64,000 nucleotides of DNA from JAOPZW01 sp963707695. GTDB lineage: Bacteria > Actinomycetota > Thermoleophilia > Solirubrobacterales > Solirubrobacteraceae. The DNA lies in NCBI GenBank assembly GCA_963707695.1, contig CAVPQY010000002.1:496001-560000 (forward strand), in the 5' to 3' direction. Under the pieces are notes generated by a model, which did not search any database, was not told where the DNA came from, and saw only the letters and a program-made list of their open reading frames with translations. The position numbers were made by a program, and so were the translations under genes. Position 1 is the stretch's first letter. Every line of letters begins with the position of its first letter. Positions 25,632 through 34,015 of the stretch are shown in pieces.

Positions 25632-26201
25632 ATGGACCGCCACGAGCCCGACTTCGTCGTCGTCGGCGAGAGGGTCGCGCTGGGACCTCTCCGGCGGGAC
25701 CTCGCCGCCGACTACGCCCGCTGGATGAACCAGCTCGAGGTCCGGCGCGGCCTCGACCAGATGGGGGTCGCCACCCCGGAGAGCCAGGAGAAGTGGGTGG
25801 AGGAGAACCTCGACAAGGGCGCGCGACGCGAGCCCGAAGTCGTCGAGTTCACGGTCTATGACCGTTCCGACTCCGCACCGGTCGGCACCGCCGGGCTGCT
25901 CGAGATCTCCCATGCCAACGGAACAGCCGAGCTCGCCATCTTCGTCGGTGAGCGCCGCGGCCAGGGCCTCGGCACCGAGGCCACACGGCTCGTGCTCGAC
26001 TTCGGATTCCACGTGCTGAAGCTGCGCAATGTGCTGCTGCAGACGCTGGAGTGGAACGTCGCGGGATTGACGGCGTACGAGCGGGCGGGCTTTCGCCGCG
26101 TCGGCGTCCGCCGCGGCGCGGTGATGAGCCGCGGGCAGCCGACCGACCTGGTGATCATGGACGCGGTTCCTGAGGAATTCGGCGCGTCGGTGCTGAGCTG
26201 A
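25632..26201 (+). CDS. GNAT family N-acetyltransferase (RimJ/RimL type)
   Basis: A 189-residue GNAT protein of the RimJ/RimL/SpeG-like branch: VALGPLRRDLAADYARWMN at the N-terminus, acetyl-CoA loop EAT region in GERRGQGLGTEATRLVLDFG (motif A R/QxxGxG/A), and C-terminal NVAGLTAYERAGFRRVGVRR (motif B, AxxxYEKxGF). It transfers an acetyl group from acetyl-CoA to an amine on a small molecule or protein. ATG 25632 is the start of homology, 15 nt after direct-repeat copy A, which therefore supplies its leader and probably altered its expression. Confidence 0.88.
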   Translation: MDRHEPDFVVVGERVALGPLRRDLAADYARWMNQLEVRRGLDQMGVATPESQEKWVEENLDKGARREPEVVEFTVYDRSDSAPVGTAGLLEISHANGTAELAIFVGERRGQGLGTEATRLVLDFGFHVLKLRNVLLQTLEWNVAGLTAYERAGFRRVGVRRGAVMSRGQPTDLVIMDAVPEEFGASVLS

Positions 26202-26379
26202 GCAGTCGGCGGGCGCCGAAGCTCGACACCTCGAGCGCCGGATGGTGGCGCCCCCCCAGGCCCGCTCTGGACGAAGAGGAGCAGGCTCGGCCTTGTCTGC
26301 TCTTCGCAGCGCTCCCTCGTCGGCAACCGTCCAAGGCGGCGTCGTACGGCCATGTCCCGATCCCGCCTACAGTCGCGCC

Positions 26380-27354
26380 ATGAAAGCTGCGGTCATCTAC
26401 GAGAACGGCGGTCCCGACGTCCTGCGCTACGAGGACGTGCCCGACCCGGAATGCCCTGAGGGATGTGTGTTGGTCGATGTCGAGGCGATCAGCATCGAGG
26501 GCGGCGATGTGCTGGCGCGTGCGGGATCAGCGCCGCCGTCGGCTCCCCACGTCGTGGGATACCTCGCCGCGGGCACGATCGCCGAGGTCGGGGCCGGTGT
26601 CGAAGACCGCGCGCCCGGCGACCGCGTCGTGACGCTCAACGCGGCGGGTTCGCACGCCTCGCGACGGGCCGTGCCGGCGATGTCGACGTGGCCGATCCCA
26701 AACGGGCTGGACGCGGCGTCCGCCGCCTGCATCCCCGTGGCCTACGGGACTGCCCACGAGTGCCTGTTCACCGCCGGGGGCCTGCGATCCGGCCAGACGG
26801 CGCTCATCCAGGCCGGCGCGGGCGGCGTCGGGATGGCGGCCATCCAGATGGCCAAGCAGGCGGGCGCAACGGTGATCGCGACCGCGTCCAGCGACGACAA
26901 GCTCGAACGCCTGAAGGCCTTCGGCCTCGACCACGGGATCAACTACGCGCGCGAAAGCTTCGTCGAACGCACGCGCGAGCTCACCGACGATCGCGGCGCC
27001 GACGTGATCCTCGACTCGGTCGGCGGTCAGACCCTGAGTGACGGCATCGGGGCGTTGGCCTACCGGGGGACCCTCGTCAGCGTGGGAGTGGCCGGGCGAG
27101 CCGGCTCCGAGGTCGAGGCGAGAAGCCTCTGGATGCGGAACACCACCCTGCGCGGGGTCTTCCTGGGCGGCGCGCTGCTGAGCGAGTATCCCCGCGTGCA
27201 CGCGATGATCGCCGAGCTGTTCGAGCAGGTGGCGGACGGCCGGCTGCGTGTCGAGATCGACCGGACGTTCGCCCTCGCCGATGCCGGCGCCGCACACGCC
27301 TACATCGAGAGCCGCCAGGCATTCGGGCGCGTCGTGCTGGTGCCCTCGACATAA
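26380..27354 (+). CDS. Zinc-independent MDR alcohol dehydrogenase / quinone oxidoreductase
   Basis: A 324-residue MDR-superfamily reductase. KAAVIYENGGPDVLRYEDVP is the standard opening. The NADPH site is IQAGAGGVGMAAIQMAKQAG (AxxGxxG), with the VPVAYGTAHECL helix before it. Zinc ligands of true alcohol dehydrogenases are absent, so quinone or enone reduction (QOR/zeta-crystallin branch) is expected. Ends FGRVVLVPST as in the family. ATG 26380 chosen. Lies inside the segment bracketed by the 240-bp direct repeats; upstream there is an R1-like stretch near 26262. Confidence 0.88.
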   Translation: MKAAVIYENGGPDVLRYEDVPDPECPEGCVLVDVEAISIEGGDVLARAGSAPPSAPHVVGYLAAGTIAEVGAGVEDRAPGDRVVTLNAAGSHASRRAVPAMSTWPIPNGLDAASAACIPVAYGTAHECLFTAGGLRSGQTALIQAGAGGVGMAAIQMAKQAGATVIATASSDDKLERLKAFGLDHGINYARESFVERTRELTDDRGADVILDSVGGQTLSDGIGALAYRGTLVSVGVAGRAGSEVEARSLWMRNTTLRGVFLGGALLSEYPRVHAMIAELFEQVADGRLRVEIDRTFALADAGAAHAYIESRQAFGRVVLVPST

Positions 27355-27549
27355 CCCGACTCGCGCTCGCGCGAGGACCGTCAGCGCAGCGGGCGCCAGC
27401 GACGTGCGTGGGACGGCGGCGGCGCGCGCGTGTCCGTCCGATGGACGCGCGGCAGTCAGGCGCGTCCGTGCCTATGCGGCGCGTTCGCGTTCTGCGTGAG
27501 GAGCGCCTAGGTTCGATCGCGGAACCAGCCCCGACGATGGGAGCCCGTC

Positions 27550-27933
27550 ATGGGACAAGCGGATGCAGCAAAGGGCGCCTACGCGGCGTTCAGCAGTGGT
27601 GACCTCGAGACCTTGAAGGCGGGGTTCGCGGAGGACGCCGAATGGCAGACGTCGGATGAGCTGCCGCTGGGCGGGGTCGTGCGGGGTCGTGACGCGATCA
27701 TGGAGAACTTCGCGCAGATCCCGAACTACTGGTCGAGCTTCAGCGTGGAGCCGTCCGAGTTCCTCGAGATGGGTGACGAGAACGTGCTCGTGAGGGGCAC
27801 CCAGCGAGCGACCGGCAAGGGCGGCAGCTTCGAGGCGCCCTTCCTGCACCTGATGGAGTTCCGGGGTGGCAAGGTCGTTCGCGGTGAGTTCCAAGGCGAC
27901 AGTGCCAAGGCGTTGAAGGCGCTCGGGGGGTAG
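27550..27933 (+). CDS. NTF2-like / SnoaL-like protein
   Basis: A 127-residue cone-fold protein: AAKGAYAAFSSGDLETLKAG then EWQTSDELPLGGVVRGRDAI, FSVEPSEFLEMGDENVLVRG and MEFRGGKVVRGEF, the usual order of ketosteroid-isomerase-like (NTF2) proteins. May be an isomerase, a hydrolase or non-catalytic; nothing decides. Preceded by GGGAGCC. It ends 63 nt before direct-repeat copy B. Confidence 0.8.
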   Translation: MGQADAAKGAYAAFSSGDLETLKAGFAEDAEWQTSDELPLGGVVRGRDAIMENFAQIPNYWSSFSVEPSEFLEMGDENVLVRGTQRATGKGGSFEAPFLHLMEFRGGKVVRGEFQGDSAKALKALGG

Positions 27934-27995
27934 GACTCGGGCCGGTCAAGCGGTCGGGCAGCCGGCTGCACGACCGTGACCACCGCGTGGCCGTC

Positions 27996-28231
27996 TCCAG
28001 CCGGAGGGCTTCTGTCGTTGGGGGGCCAGCCGGGCCTGCTGCTGCGACGTCGGCCGCGAGGGGCCGGAGCGTTGATGAGATCGAGCGTCAGCGCCGGACA
28101 AGCGCGGTCATGAGCCGGTGAACAGGCTCGGCCAGGTGTCGCTGAGGAAGGAGTAGGGGCCGGGGGCAGAAACGAGCTTGTCGACCAAGAAGCTGTCGAG
28201 TGCGCCGAGGCCTGTGCCGGTGGTGCTGTGG
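27996..28231 (+). repeat. Direct repeat, copy B (about 236 bp)
   Basis: Second copy of 25377-25617, same orientation. Its left end begins inside the T-element hairpin, so here only the 3' arm of that hairpin is present. Its right end runs on into the SnoaL-like remnant, which copy A lacks, showing that copy B holds the longer original sequence on that side. Confidence 0.85.
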
Positions 28232-28430
28232 ACGGCGCCGGGCCAAGGCCTTGGGAGGCCCCGGAAAGCGGCCGGTATGTGTGCCGGTGAACGGATGCGC
28301 TGCGCGACCATCCTCGTCGGCCGAGGTGTCCAGCACCTCGAGGTGGAGGTCGGGGAAGCCTTCGAGGAAGACGCCCAGGAACGCAACCCAGGCGTCGCAT
28401 CGCCTGCGGGGATCCCGTGTATGCGGGCGC
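28088..28430 (-). pseudogene. Remnant of a SnoaL-like (ester-cyclase type) gene
   Basis: Minus-strand text FLEGFPDLHLEVLDTSADED followed by FTGTHTGRFPG is characteristic of the SnoaL-like polyketide-cyclase family (FPDLxVEV...GTHTGxFxG). Before and after it the frame breaks: the N-terminal third is unreadable, and the C-terminal part needs a frame change. It overlaps direct-repeat copy B. Limits are approximate. Confidence 0.5.
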
Positions 28431-28526
28431 AGGCGTCAAGGCGGATCGCCGACTGCTCGACGCGCCCCTCGGTGATGGACGCCGGGTGCAGATAGCGTTG
28501 GACTCCCGAGTCGAGGGAGGCGTCCG

Positions 28527-29057
28527 ATGCGGCCAGGCGAGACGATCGAAGCGCCGACGATGGGGATGCGCGTGACCTGCCGCGAGAGTGCGGCGAGCAG
28601 CGGCGGTGCGGTGTTGCGCTTCGACCTCTTCATGCGAGGTGGCGCCACGCCTCCGCCGATGCACGTCCATCCTCACCAGGAGGAGCGCATCACGGTCGTC
28701 AGCGGCGCGGTGCGATCACGCAGCGGCGACTCCGACCGCTTGCTCGCGCCCGGTGACACCGTGGTGAGCCCTCCCGGAGAGCCGCATACGGTTGGCCCCG
28801 CCGGAGCGGAGGATGTGGAGATGGTGGCCGAGTTGCGCCCGGCGCTCAGCTACGAGCGGTTCATCGAGCGCAGCTTCGCGCTGGACCGCGCCGGCTACGT
28901 GAACGCCAAGGGCCAGGCAAACCCGCTGCGGATGGCGGCCACCGGCGCCCGCGAGGCGGAGTTCCTGCTTCCACGCGTCCCGCTGTTGGTGCAGCGGGCG
29001 CTGCTGCGTGGGATGGAACGCCTGGCGCACAGGCTCGGCTACGACCGCTCAGCGTAA
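28527..29057 (+). CDS. Cupin-domain protein
   Basis: A 176-residue protein. Cupin motif 1 is PPPMHVHPHQEERITVVSG (residues about 46-64), with His, His and Glu metal ligands; motif 2 is APGDTVVSPPGEPHTVGPAG with the last His. The remaining 70 residues (ALSYERFIERSF...LPRVPLLVQRALLRGMERLA) form a helical tail. The family covers isomerases, dioxygenases and sensors. A fragment of this gene's tail sits at 14124-14222. The GTTGGTGCAGCGGGC stretch is shared by the two. Confidence 0.85.
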   Translation: MRPGETIEAPTMGMRVTCRESAASSGGAVLRFDLFMRGGATPPPMHVHPHQEERITVVSGAVRSRSGDSDRLLAPGDTVVSPPGEPHTVGPAGAEDVEMVAELRPALSYERFIERSFALDRAGYVNAKGQANPLRMAATGAREAEFLLPRVPLLVQRALLRGMERLAHRLGYDRSA

Positions 29058-29074
29058 GTCGAGAGGGTGGGTCG

Positions 29075-29455
29075 ATGGGTCGTCGGAGGTCCGGGCATGA
29101 GCACCAGCACCGGACAGGTCGCGCTCTGGAAGGCGATCTGGCGATCGCTCGCTACGACCAGCTGACGGCCGACGAGATCACCGGCAAGCTGGCCGAGCTC
29201 TCTCAGATCGACCTCGCGAAGGTCGACGCCTACGAGCGCAAGCACCAGAACCGGACCACGATCCTCAGCCGGATCACCTCGCTGCGCGGCGACGAGCCGT
29301 GGGCCGGCTACGACGAGCTGACCGCCGCCGAGGTGCAGGCCGTGCTCGCCGAGGGCGACGACGACCGCGCCCAGCAGGTCCGCTCCTACGAGCGCAGCCA
29401 CAAGAACCGCGCCAGTGTCCTCAAGGCCGCCGAGCGCGAGCTCACCACCGCCTAG
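29075..29455 (+). CDS. YERK-repeat helical protein, paralogue 1
   Basis: A 126-residue protein with two copies of a helical unit: YDQLTADEITGKLAELSQID then VDAYERKHQNRTTILSRI, and YDELTAAEVQAVL then VRSYERSHKNRASVLKA. Each unit is about 50 residues: a capping YDxLTAxE helix, a second helix with an acidic/Leu pattern, and a basic YERKHxNR helix. Similar units are common in actinobacterial hypothetical proteins; function unknown. The first 20 residues (MGRRRSGHEHQH) are atypical, so the true start may be internal. Followed by a 31-nt palindrome and paralogue 2. Confidence 0.7.
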   Translation: MGRRRSGHEHQHRTGRALEGDLAIARYDQLTADEITGKLAELSQIDLAKVDAYERKHQNRTTILSRITSLRGDEPWAGYDELTAAEVQAVLAEGDDDRAQQVRSYERSHKNRASVLKAAERELTTA

Positions 29456-29470
29456 CGAGCCTCGCCGCGA

Positions 29471-29501
29471 GGGTTGATCAGCCCCCGGGGCTGATCAACC
29501 C
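29471..29501. terminator. 31-nt near-perfect palindrome between the YERK genes
   Basis: GGGTTGATCAGCCCC and GGGGCTGATCAACCC are separated by a single C. Could be a terminator for paralogue 1 or an operator; the TTGATCA core is symmetrical. A second small hairpin (GGCCGGCG / CGCCGGCC) lies at 29513-29531. Confidence 0.65.
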
Positions 29502-29618
29502 GGGCAGACAGGGGCCGGCGCTCCGCCGGCCCTCCGCGTCGCGCTTTCGCGAGCGACCGCGAAAGGACCACCCGTGGGCCACCGCCCCCCGGTTCACACG
29601 TCACCAAGGACGCACCAC

Positions 29619-30020
29619 ATGAGCATCTCCGACAAGGCCCGCAAGATCCCGGGCGTCGCCGCCGTCGAGGGCGCCGTCACCGGTGCGCTCGCCACCGAGC
29701 AGGACCTCCCGATCAAGGACTACGACCGCCAGACCGCCGCGGACGTCGTGGTCAGGCTCAAGCACCTCAGCCAACGTGAGCTGCGCACGATCGACGCCTA
29801 CGAGCGCAAGCGCCAGAACCGCGCGACGATCACGGACCAGATCGCCAAGCTCAGCGGCGACGAGCCCTGGTCCGGCTACGACGAGCGGTCCGTCGACGCC
29901 ATCACCACGCGCCTGCGCGACACCGACGCTGACGCCGCGCGCGCGGTGCGGACCTACGAGCGCGCCCGCAAGAACCGGGCCGGCGTCATCCAGGCCGCCG
30001 ACCAGCGCCTCGGCGATTAG
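29619..30020 (+). CDS. YERK-repeat helical protein, paralogue 2
   Basis: A 133-residue paralogue of the preceding gene: N-terminal helix MSISDKARKIPGVAAVEGAV, then IKDYDRQTAADVVVRLKHLS with IDAYERKRQNRATITDQI, and YDERSVDAITTRL with VRTYERARKNRAGVIQAA. Both repeats are retained, so the two genes came from a tandem duplication. Basic YERxRxNR helices next to acidic helices suggest a protein- or membrane-binding helical bundle rather than an enzyme. ATG 29619 used because homology to known helical openings begins there. Confidence 0.75.
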   Translation: MSISDKARKIPGVAAVEGAVTGALATEQDLPIKDYDRQTAADVVVRLKHLSQRELRTIDAYERKRQNRATITDQIAKLSGDEPWSGYDERSVDAITTRLRDTDADAARAVRTYERARKNRAGVIQAADQRLGD

Positions 30021-30076
30021 CGCACCCGCGCCGCCCCATCGCACTTCCCCCAATCCACCACGCAGCTAGGAGTCAC

Positions 30077-30397
30077 ATGGCCACCACCGCAGCACCGCAG
30101 GACCGAACCAATGACCGGACCTCGAGTCCGGCGCGCTCGGCCGAGCGTCGCCTGACCACCGAGACCAAGCACTCGACGAAGACGAGCGAGATGTACGTCT
30201 TCCTCGCCGTCACCATCGGCATCCTGCTCGCCGGTCTGCTGACGAAGGCCGGCGACGGCCACGATGACCGCCTCGCCGCCAAGCAGACGTGGCTCTACGT
30301 CAGCATCGTCGCCGGCGCCTACCTCATCAGCCGCGGGCTGGCGAAGGCCGGCAGCAGCGAGCCGTACACGGCCGGCAACGACACCGACCGCCGCTAG
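30077..30397 (+). CDS. Small membrane protein with two transmembrane helices
   Basis: A 106-residue protein: a polar N-terminus with TTETKHSTKTSEMYVFLAV leading into helix 1 (about 40-57), a short charged loop (DGHDDRLAAKQ), and helix 2 in TWLYVSIVAGAYLISRGLAK. I know this pattern from conserved small membrane proteins of Actinobacteria without assigned function. AGGAG lies 8 nt before the ATG. 56 nt after YERK paralogue 2, probably the same transcript. Confidence 0.7.
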   Translation: MATTAAPQDRTNDRTSSPARSAERRLTTETKHSTKTSEMYVFLAVTIGILLAGLLTKAGDGHDDRLAAKQTWLYVSIVAGAYLISRGLAKAGSSEPYTAGNDTDRR

Positions 30398-30478
30398 GGA
30401 CCCAGCCGCCCGGGCGGCCTTCGCGTCGTCCGGGCGGCTGCTCCGCTACCTCTTCTGCACCTCAATCGGACCACCACC

Positions 30479-30907
30479 ATGATCCACCGTTCGGCCACCG
30501 CCGTTGCCGCGGTGTTCCTGTTGACTGCCTCGCTGCTCCTTGGGGCCAGCGGCGCTCAGGCGGCCACGCCCGGCCCAGTCGTCGCGCGTTCTATGAGTCC
30601 GGCAAGCAGCATTCAAGGTTACGTCGTGCTCGCGCGCTTCGGCCGAGGGACGGGTTACCGATATTCCGCCCGTAGCCGGTACGGACGGTCGCGCTCGAAC
30701 CGTCGCGCGTCACGCCCGTACCGCCCGCGCGTCGGTCACTTCTTCGGCAACGTGCTCCGGGCGCTCGGGATCGCCTACCTCTTCCACATGATCTTCGGGT
30801 GGGGCGGCGGTGGGGGAAGCCCATTCGGGCTGTTGATCGTGCTCGCCCTGATCGCCTGGGTGCTCACCCGCCGACGCCGCCGCACCCGCTGGAACCCGCG
30901 CTACTGA
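30479..30907 (+). CDS. Exported/membrane protein with Arg/Tyr-rich segment
   Basis: A 142-residue protein: signal peptide (residues 1-28, ending SGAQAATP), a basic Ser/Arg/Tyr-rich low-complexity region (GYRYSARSRYGRSRSNRR), an amphipathic region GNVLRALGIAYLFHMIFGWG, a GGGGG loop, and a C-terminal membrane helix FGLLIVLALIAWVL followed by RRRRRT. Similar in layout to Gly-rich membrane proteins of stress loci, but I do not recognise the family. Last gene of the YERK block. Confidence 0.6.
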   Translation: MIHRSATAVAAVFLLTASLLLGASGAQAATPGPVVARSMSPASSIQGYVVLARFGRGTGYRYSARSRYGRSRSNRRASRPYRPRVGHFFGNVLRALGIAYLFHMIFGWGGGGGSPFGLLIVLALIAWVLTRRRRRTRWNPRY

Positions 30908-31707
30908 GCGGGGCCGGAAGCCGATCCTTCGCCCGACCGAACCGGAGTTCCGCCGATGTGCCCTCGAAGTCCGGGCTCGCCCCGGCCAGGCATCGAGGAC
31001 CTGAGGTGGCGTGCTTTGCTCGGACGGGGCATGCACGCGTCCCTCGTCCGCTGCTGGCGCCGATCCTCGATCGCCTCGTGAAGGTCCAAGGCCGTCCGCC
31101 GTGCCTTTTCGGCCCGAGCGATCTCTTGGGCCAACGACAGCCGGAGTTCGCGCAACCGATCCACCACGTCGTCGTGCATAGGTATCTGCTACCGCTCGAC
31201 GCGTCGCCGTACCCGCCGCGGATGGAATCCAACTTGTCCTGGCCGCGCGCGCGGCCAGAAGTGCGCGGTTAGCCAACGGCGGCGCTCGGGTCGACGTTCC
31301 CGAGGGTCAAGGACGGCGGCGGGCGCCGCCTCCTGTAACCCCACGCGGCGTCGGTATCGGCGTCGCCAGGCGCAATCGAACTGAGATCGTCGGCGTCGCT
31401 ACCCCCCGCGACGTTCTGGGTTTCGGCCGTCGTAGCGGCGGTCGGGGGGCCGCTCTAGCTGGTTGGCCTCAACCAAGGACCCCTCAGGGCGATCGGCCCC
31501 GTCAGGACGGCACCGCGCTGGTCCCTCAAACCCGGAGCGGTTCACCTCAGCGCTGCTGCTCGACCTGCTGCAGCTCCGGCGGTGAACCTGCGCGACGACC
31601 GGCATCTACGGTGCGAGACAACCCACGATGTCGAAAACCGCCGGCCGGCTCCGCTCCTCAGGTGAAGGGCGGCGAACGGCGCGGCCCGCGACACCAGGAG
31701 AACCACG
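30908..31707. other. 800-nt stretch without a confirmed gene
   Basis: The only candidate is a minus-strand frame 31179-30901 whose first 48 residues (MHDDVVDRLRELRLSLAQEI and on) look like a coiled coil; the rest is random and no ribosome-binding site is seen. Nothing else recognised. The last bases before 31708 contain the AGGAG of the YCII-domain gene. Confidence 0.4.
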
Positions 31708-32118
31708 ATGCCCAAGTACCTGCTCCTCAAGCACTACCGCGGCGGCCCGGAGCCCTACCGGCCCTTCCCGCCCATGGATCAGTGGGCGCCCGAGGACGTG
31801 GAGGCGCACCTCGCCTTCCTGCGGCACGTCCGCGAGCTGCTGCGCGAGAACGGCGAGTACGTCGACGTGCAGGCGCTCACCCCGGCGCAGACGTGGGTCC
31901 GCTACGGCGGCCCCGACGCCGCGCCGGTCACCACCGACGGGCCGCTGCCGGAGACGAGCGACCTCGTCGCCGGCTGGTTCATGATCGACGTCGACTCTCG
32001 CGAGCGCGCGCTCGAGGTGGCGGCGTACGTGTCCTCCGAGCCCGGCCCGGGCGGCGGGCCGCTCCACGAGTGGATCGACGTCCGCGAGGTCATGTCCGAG
32101 GCGCACGGGCAGGACTGA
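31708..32118 (+). CDS. YCII/DGPF-domain protein, partner of the ECF42 sigma factor
   Basis: A 136-residue ferredoxin-like-fold protein: MPKYLLLKHYRGGPEP at the start, TDGPLPETSDLVAGWFMIDV in the middle (the DGPF/DGPLPE motif) and AAYVSSEPGPGGG before HEWIDVREV. In actinobacteria DGPF proteins are encoded next to ECF42 sigma factors and are believed to be part of their signalling. Here the sigma gene starts 5 nt after this stop, so they form one operon. AGGAG precedes the ATG. Confidence 0.9.
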   Translation: MPKYLLLKHYRGGPEPYRPFPPMDQWAPEDVEAHLAFLRHVRELLRENGEYVDVQALTPAQTWVRYGGPDAAPVTTDGPLPETSDLVAGWFMIDVDSRERALEVAAYVSSEPGPGGGPLHEWIDVREVMSEAHGQD

Positions 32119-32123
32119 TCGCC

Positions 32124-33326
32124 GTGTCGACCCATCCGCTGGACGAGGGCGCCCTGCGCGCCCTCGTGCCGCGGGTCCTCGCGGGACTCGTCCGTCGCGG
32201 CGAGGATTTCGACGCCGCCGAGGACGCGTTGCAGGAGGCGCTGGTCGAGGCGCTGCGCGTCTGGCCCGACCATCCGCCGCAGGACCCTCGCGCCTGGCTC
32301 GCCACGGTGGCGACGCGCCGGCTCGTCGACGCCCGCCGCGGCGAGGCGGCCCGGGAGCGGCGCGAGGACGTCGTGCACGCCGAGCCGCCGCCGGACCCGG
32401 ACGCCGTGCCGGACGCCGGCGACGACACGCTCTTCCTGCTCTTCTGCTGCTGCCACCCCGAGCTGTCTCCCGCGTCCCAGGTGGCGCTGACGCTGCGCGC
32501 CGTCGGCGGCCTCACCACGCGCGAGATCGCCGACGCGTTCTACGTCCCGGAGGCGACGATGGCGCAGCGCGTCAGCCGCGCCAAGCGGGCGCTGCGCGGA
32601 CGCCGCCTCGACCAGCCCGGCGACCTCGCCGTCGTCCTGCGCGTCCTCTACCTCGTCTACACCGCTGGGCACGCCGGACGCGTCGACCTCGCGGCGGAGG
32701 CGATCCGCCTGGCCCGCCAGCTCACCCTCGCCACACCGGAGCCCGAGGCACGCGGCCTGCTCGCGCTGATGCTCCTGCACCACGCCCGCCTCCCCGCGCG
32801 GCTGGACGCCGGGGGCCGCATCGTCCCGCTCGACCGGCAGGACCGCACGCGCTGGGATACCCGCGAGATCGCCGAGGGCGTCCGCGTCCTGCAGTCCGCG
32901 CTTGCCGTGCAGTCCGACGACCGGCCGCCCGGGCGCTACCAGGTGGAGGCCGCGATCGCCGCGCTCCACGACGACGCGCAGACCGCCGAGGAGACCGACT
33001 GGCCCCAGATCCTCGCCTGGTACGACGACCTCCTCGCGCTGTCGGACGACCCCGTCCGCCAGGACCCGGCCGCCGTGCTCGCCCGCGCCGTCGCCGTCGG
33101 TCACGTGCACGGCGGCGCCGCCGGCCTCCAGGAGACCGAGCGCCTGCGCGACGTGCTCGGCGACCGCCACCGCTGGCACGCCGCCCGCGCCCACCTCCAC
33201 GAGCTCGACGGCGACCCCGCGTCCGCCGCGGCCGCCTACGCCGAAGCGTCACGGCGGGCGACGAGCGTCGCCGAGCGCGACCACCTCATCCGCCAAGCCG
33301 CGCGTGCCAGCGCAGCGCGCACATGA
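32124..33326 (+). CDS. ECF42-type RNA polymerase sigma factor (DUF6596)
   Basis: A 400-residue sigma factor. The sigma-2 region (VRRGEDFDAAEDALQEALVE, DPRAWLATVATRRLVDARR) and sigma-4 (LTLRAVGGLTTREIADAFYV then ATMAQRVSRAKRALR) occupy the first 170 residues. The remaining 230 form the large DUF6596/TPR-like extension typical of ECF42, with YLVYTAGHAGRVDLAAEAIR and QVEAAIAALHDDAQTAEETDW. No anti-sigma gene is nearby, as usual for this group, in which the extension itself is essential. GTG 32124 chosen, following the DGPF stop; the frame is open further upstream only through overlap with that gene. Confidence 0.92.
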   Translation: MSTHPLDEGALRALVPRVLAGLVRRGEDFDAAEDALQEALVEALRVWPDHPPQDPRAWLATVATRRLVDARRGEAARERREDVVHAEPPPDPDAVPDAGDDTLFLLFCCCHPELSPASQVALTLRAVGGLTTREIADAFYVPEATMAQRVSRAKRALRGRRLDQPGDLAVVLRVLYLVYTAGHAGRVDLAAEAIRLARQLTLATPEPEARGLLALMLLHHARLPARLDAGGRIVPLDRQDRTRWDTREIAEGVRVLQSALAVQSDDRPPGRYQVEAAIAALHDDAQTAEETDWPQILAWYDDLLALSDDPVRQDPAAVLARAVAVGHVHGGAAGLQETERLRDVLGDRHRWHAARAHLHELDGDPASAAAAYAEASRRATSVAERDHLIRQAARASAART

Positions 33327-33453
33327 CGCCACGGCCTGATCAGGCCCTTCCAGACATACCGACTAGGCTGGCGCCCCACTGGGCGCGGGTTCCCGCCCTC
33401 TGTTCCCCGGCCTCGGCGATCCCCGCCGGCGCCGCGCGCAAAGGAGGTGGCGC

Positions 33454-33916
33454 ATGGGTCCCGACAGGACGCAAGCCGATTCGGAGGAGACGATCCGAGT
33501 CGGCGCGATGGGCGTCCGGTTCCTCGTCGAGGCGGCGGACTCGAATGGCAGCGTGAGCGTCTTCGAGTGCTTCGGTCCCGGCCGACAGCAGGATGCCGGC
33601 CCCCCACAGCCACGATGCGTTCGAGGAGACGATCTACGGGCTCGAAGGTGTCACCTCGTGGACGGTTGACGGCCGCGCCGTCGCGATCGGTGTCGGCGAC
33701 GCCTTCTGCGTCCCCCGGGGCGCCGTCCACGGATTCCAGAACGCTGGCGCCGAGGACGCGAGGTTCCTGGCGGTCGCCAGCCCGGGGATCATGCGTCCCG
33801 ACTACTTCCGTGAGATCCATGAGGTCTTGACGGCGAGTGGCGGCGGTCCTCCGGATCCAGCGAAGCTCCACGAGGTCATGCGCCGCCACGGGCTCACGCC
33901 GGCGCCGCCGGCGTAG
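33454..33916 (+). pseudogene. Cupin-domain protein split by a single-base frameshift
   Basis: The first frame (from ATG 33454) gives the N-terminal strands (IRVGAMGVRFLVEAADSNGS, VSVFECF). The second frame gives MPAPHSHDAFEETIYGLEGV with the cupin metal ligands, GDAFCVPRGAVHGFQN (motif 2) and a helical tail. Removing one G of the pair 33574-33575 joins them as ECF-VPADSRMPAPHSHDAFEE. So one inserted base has broken a gene of about 154 codons, or the base call is wrong. The Shine-Dalgarno AAAGGAGG is intact, favouring recent damage or an error. Confidence 0.75.
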
Positions 33917-34015
33917 CCGGCGGCCAAGCCGATCGCTCCCCCTGCGGACGAGGAGCGCAAACGCGGGTGCCCGGTCGCGCGCGATCGTCTGGCGCTGAGG
34001 CGGTCGGTGCCGGAT

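Noticed and set aside
30901..31179. Small coiled-coil gene on the minus strand
   Set aside because: First 48 residues look plausible, but there is no ribosome-binding site and the C-terminal half is random; left as a note.
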